NCBI RefSeq assembly: GCF_000411115.1
Contig: NZ_KE150253.1
Location: 1-64,000, forward strand
Direction of reading: 5' to 3'
Length of the DNA: 64,000 bases
Source: Capnocytophaga granulosa ATCC 51502
Lineage (GTDB): Bacteria > Bacteroidota > Bacteroidia > Flavobacteriales > Flavobacteriaceae
The translations under genes were made by a program, and so were the position numbers. The notes beneath the pieces were generated by a model, which was not told where the DNA came from, did not search any database, and was given only the letters and a program-made list of their open reading frames with translations. This document shows positions 62,505 to 64,000 of the stretch, piece by piece. How positions within the stretch are numbered: position 1 is the stretch's first letter; each line of letters opens with the position of its first letter.

Positions 62505-64000
62505 TTACAAACTTAAGGTTACATTTAGGTAAAAAGAGGTGCCATATCCTGTGAAATACTTATTGCCAAAGGTAGGATAGCCACTCTTGCGGTCTTTGAT
62601 CATAGCCTGGTAATCACCCTTGCGTGCTTGCTCGAAGCCGTTGCTCTTATATTGGGTATTCAGTAGGTTATTGACACTGGCAAAGACGTTGAGGAAATTC
62701 CCCTTGATACGCCAAGATTTGCCGGCGGTAGCATTGAGTAAAAACAATCCTGGTAGGCGTTCTTGGTGCAAAAGATTACGTACGGTATCCTCATCAATAT
62801 TGGTATAACGGCTACCTGTATTGGGATCAAGGTAGATGTTCTCCGTACGCAAGCTAGGGGCGATACCTATGTAATTCTTATCAAAATAATTGGCCGTAAG
62901 GGCTACCCACCAGTAGTGAGGGCTTTGGTACTCTATGCCTAAGGAATACACATGCTCAGGGGCTTGGCCTGCATGGTAGTCCTTGAGGTAGCTCACAATA
63001 GGCTCACTCACCAAGCGCTTGTCGGAGGACTGGAACAAGAGCGGATTGTTAGTATAGGTGTATTGGTTGAGTGATACCACCGCAGAGGCTTTCCAAGAGG
63101 CGGTAAGGTCGTATTCTGCACCTAATTCCATACCAAAATGGAGCTTTTCAGCATCCAGCATGGTCTGGGTAAGAAAACCAGCTGACTCATCACCTAAGCG
63201 GGATTGGGTAAAGAAATAGCTCTTTTCGCTGCTGTGCTTTATCTGTGTGGCATAGCCTGTAAGTCGTGCCTTGAACGATGGAATGCGAATGATGTAACTA
63301 CCATCCCATGTAAGTTGGCTCTCAGGTTGTATACGAGCCGGAAGTATGGAGTTAGAGTTACGAATATTTACAAAAACGTTGTTGAGCGGTTGGGCTTCTT
63401 CAAAATACCCCGTGTTGAACTGGAGGATATGCCTACCTGTGATGCTGTACGTAAGGCCTGCCTTAGTACTTATCGTATTGAAATAGCGTTGTCCACTCAT
63501 TCCTTTGGAATCGGTATAGACAGAGTTGTCGGCAAACATACCTTCGCGCTCATAATCCGTATGGGCAACACGGCCTGCTACATAGAAGTCGGCACGGCCA
63601 TACTTGAAGCGCAACTGTCCAAAGACATGAGCACGCTGAGTGTGGGTCTTGTAGTAGTATTGGTATTTGTCGCCTACCCCAAGGCGTAGGTTTTCTGCCG
63701 TATCATAGTTATCTCCTGAGAAATAACTCTTATTGAGGAAATATTGTCCCCCCAATAGGTCGTTGATTTGAGCATAGTTCTCGGTACCAATATGCTGATA
63801 GGAAATACCACCGTTAAGGGTGATATTGGGGGTGAGCCTAGTGCTTCCCAATATGTTGGCTGTAAGAGTTTGAGTGTCAATAACATCTTCGCTGAGGGCA
63901 AACATGCTTTCGCCGCCTGCAAGACTATTGGCCAAATAGAGTTTGTCCCATTCCAATTGTTTATGAGAATAGAAATAATCAATCTGCTGAGCAGTTTTGT
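62505..64000 (-). CDS. TonB-dependent receptor, C-terminal beta-barrel (5' end outside window)
   Basis: The frame is open to the right edge (the last visible codons there read KTAQQIDYFYSHKQLEWDKL), so the signal peptide, carboxypeptidase-like domain and plug lie beyond 64000; about 498 residues are visible. Barrel features: NGGISYQHIGTENYAQINDL, VFGQLRFKYGRADFYVAGRV, GLTYSITGRHILQFNTGYFE and a C-terminal strand ending FYLNVTLSL. Imports a large or scarce ligand using TonB energy. First gene of a probable operon with DUF5689 and the triple-OB lipoprotein. Confidence 0.9.
   Translation of the reverse strand, partial: KTAQQIDYFYSHKQLEWDKLYLANSLAGGESMFALSEDVIDTQTLTANILGSTRLTPNITLNGGISYQHIGTENYAQINDLLGGQYFLNKSYFSGDNYDTAENLRLGVGDKYQYYYKTHTQRAHVFGQLRFKYGRADFYVAGRVAHTDYEREGMFADNSVYTDSKGMSGQRYFNTISTKAGLTYSITGRHILQFNTGYFEEAQPLNNVFVNIRNSNSILPARIQPESQLTWDGSYIIRIPSFKARLTGYATQIKHSSEKSYFFTQSRLGDESAGFLTQTMLDAEKLHFGMELGAEYDLTASWKASAVVSLNQYTYTNNPLLFQSSDKRLVSEPIVSYLKDYHAGQAPEHVYSLGIEYQSPHYWWVALTANYFDKNYIGIAPSLRTENIYLDPNTGSRYTNIDEDTVRNLLHQERLPGLFLLNATAGKSWRIKGNFLNVFASVNNLLNTQYKSNGFEQARKGDYQAMIKDRKSGYPTFGNKYFTGYGTSFYLNVTLSL

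Overview
The window looks like chromosomal DNA of a Flavobacteriaceae bacterium, most likely Capnocytophaga or a close relative. The evidence is: minus-7 promoter boxes of the form TAnnTTTG, often with a TTG or TTTG 19-20 bp upstream; the gliding/type IX secretion lipoprotein GldJ; many lipoproteins; a TonB receptor next to a DUF5689 lipoprotein; a tmRNA whose tag reads GENNYALAA; and host-facing genes (a GH2 beta-galactosidase, a collagen-like/BspA-LRR surface protein). The genus is an inference; nothing in the window proves it.

Layout. 1-460: end of an rRNA operon (23S 3' end, 5S, terminator). 480-9.8 kb: a deleted nuclease gene, brnQ, two lipoproteins, rimO, asd, a PAP2 phosphatase, a scrap of a cyclase gene and a frameshifted collagen-like/LRR lipoprotein. 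9.8-18 kb: pta, gldJ, a DUF4136 lipoprotein, a pair of M16 proteases and an OmpA-type porin with TSP3 repeats. 18.4-28.5 kb: a methyltransferase, DUF2892, a frameshifted DUF2004 gene, miaB, ssrA, sufB, nadK, dprA, purB and a ZIP transporter. 28.5-29.6 kb: a gene-free island holding three different short elements bounded by inverted repeats, plus a candidate small RNA. 29.6-45.4 kb: mostly housekeeping (rlmB, a pseudouridine synthase, murB, mutL, yidD, a D-2-hydroxyacid dehydrogenase, thyA, beta-galactosidase, bioB, era, yaaA, a thioredoxin-like protein). 45.5-55.2 kb: a flippase, dut, a LytS/LytTR-type two-component pair, DUF421, a small MscS channel, an Nfu protein and class I aldolase. 55.2-56.8 kb: a repeat-dense island around one AT-rich lipoprotein gene. 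56.8-64 kb: a run of minus-strand genes (ketoacyl synthase, 2-hydroxyacid dehydrogenase, porin, triple-OB lipoprotein, DUF5689 lipoprotein and a TonB receptor that runs off the right edge).

The most striking non-coding signal is a degenerate 7-bp repeat (roughly RTGAMNA, for example GTGACTA/ATGACTA and its complement) found at more than 25 gene ends. Because 7 is not a multiple of 3, it puts stop codons into every frame. It supplies the last codons of several proteins, the start codon of the PAP2 gene and, where genes converge, long hairpins. Three MITE-like families, two of them with two copies here, and a REP-like cluster add to a repeat-rich intergenic landscape. Four coding sequences are broken (internal deletion, two single-base frameshifts, one C-terminal scrap). 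The best candidate for an unexplored system is the 59.0-64.0 kb envelope locus: TonB receptor, DUF5689 lipoprotein, three-domain OB-fold-like lipoprotein and porin. It may serve uptake of a polymer or phosphate-containing nutrient, but that function is inference.
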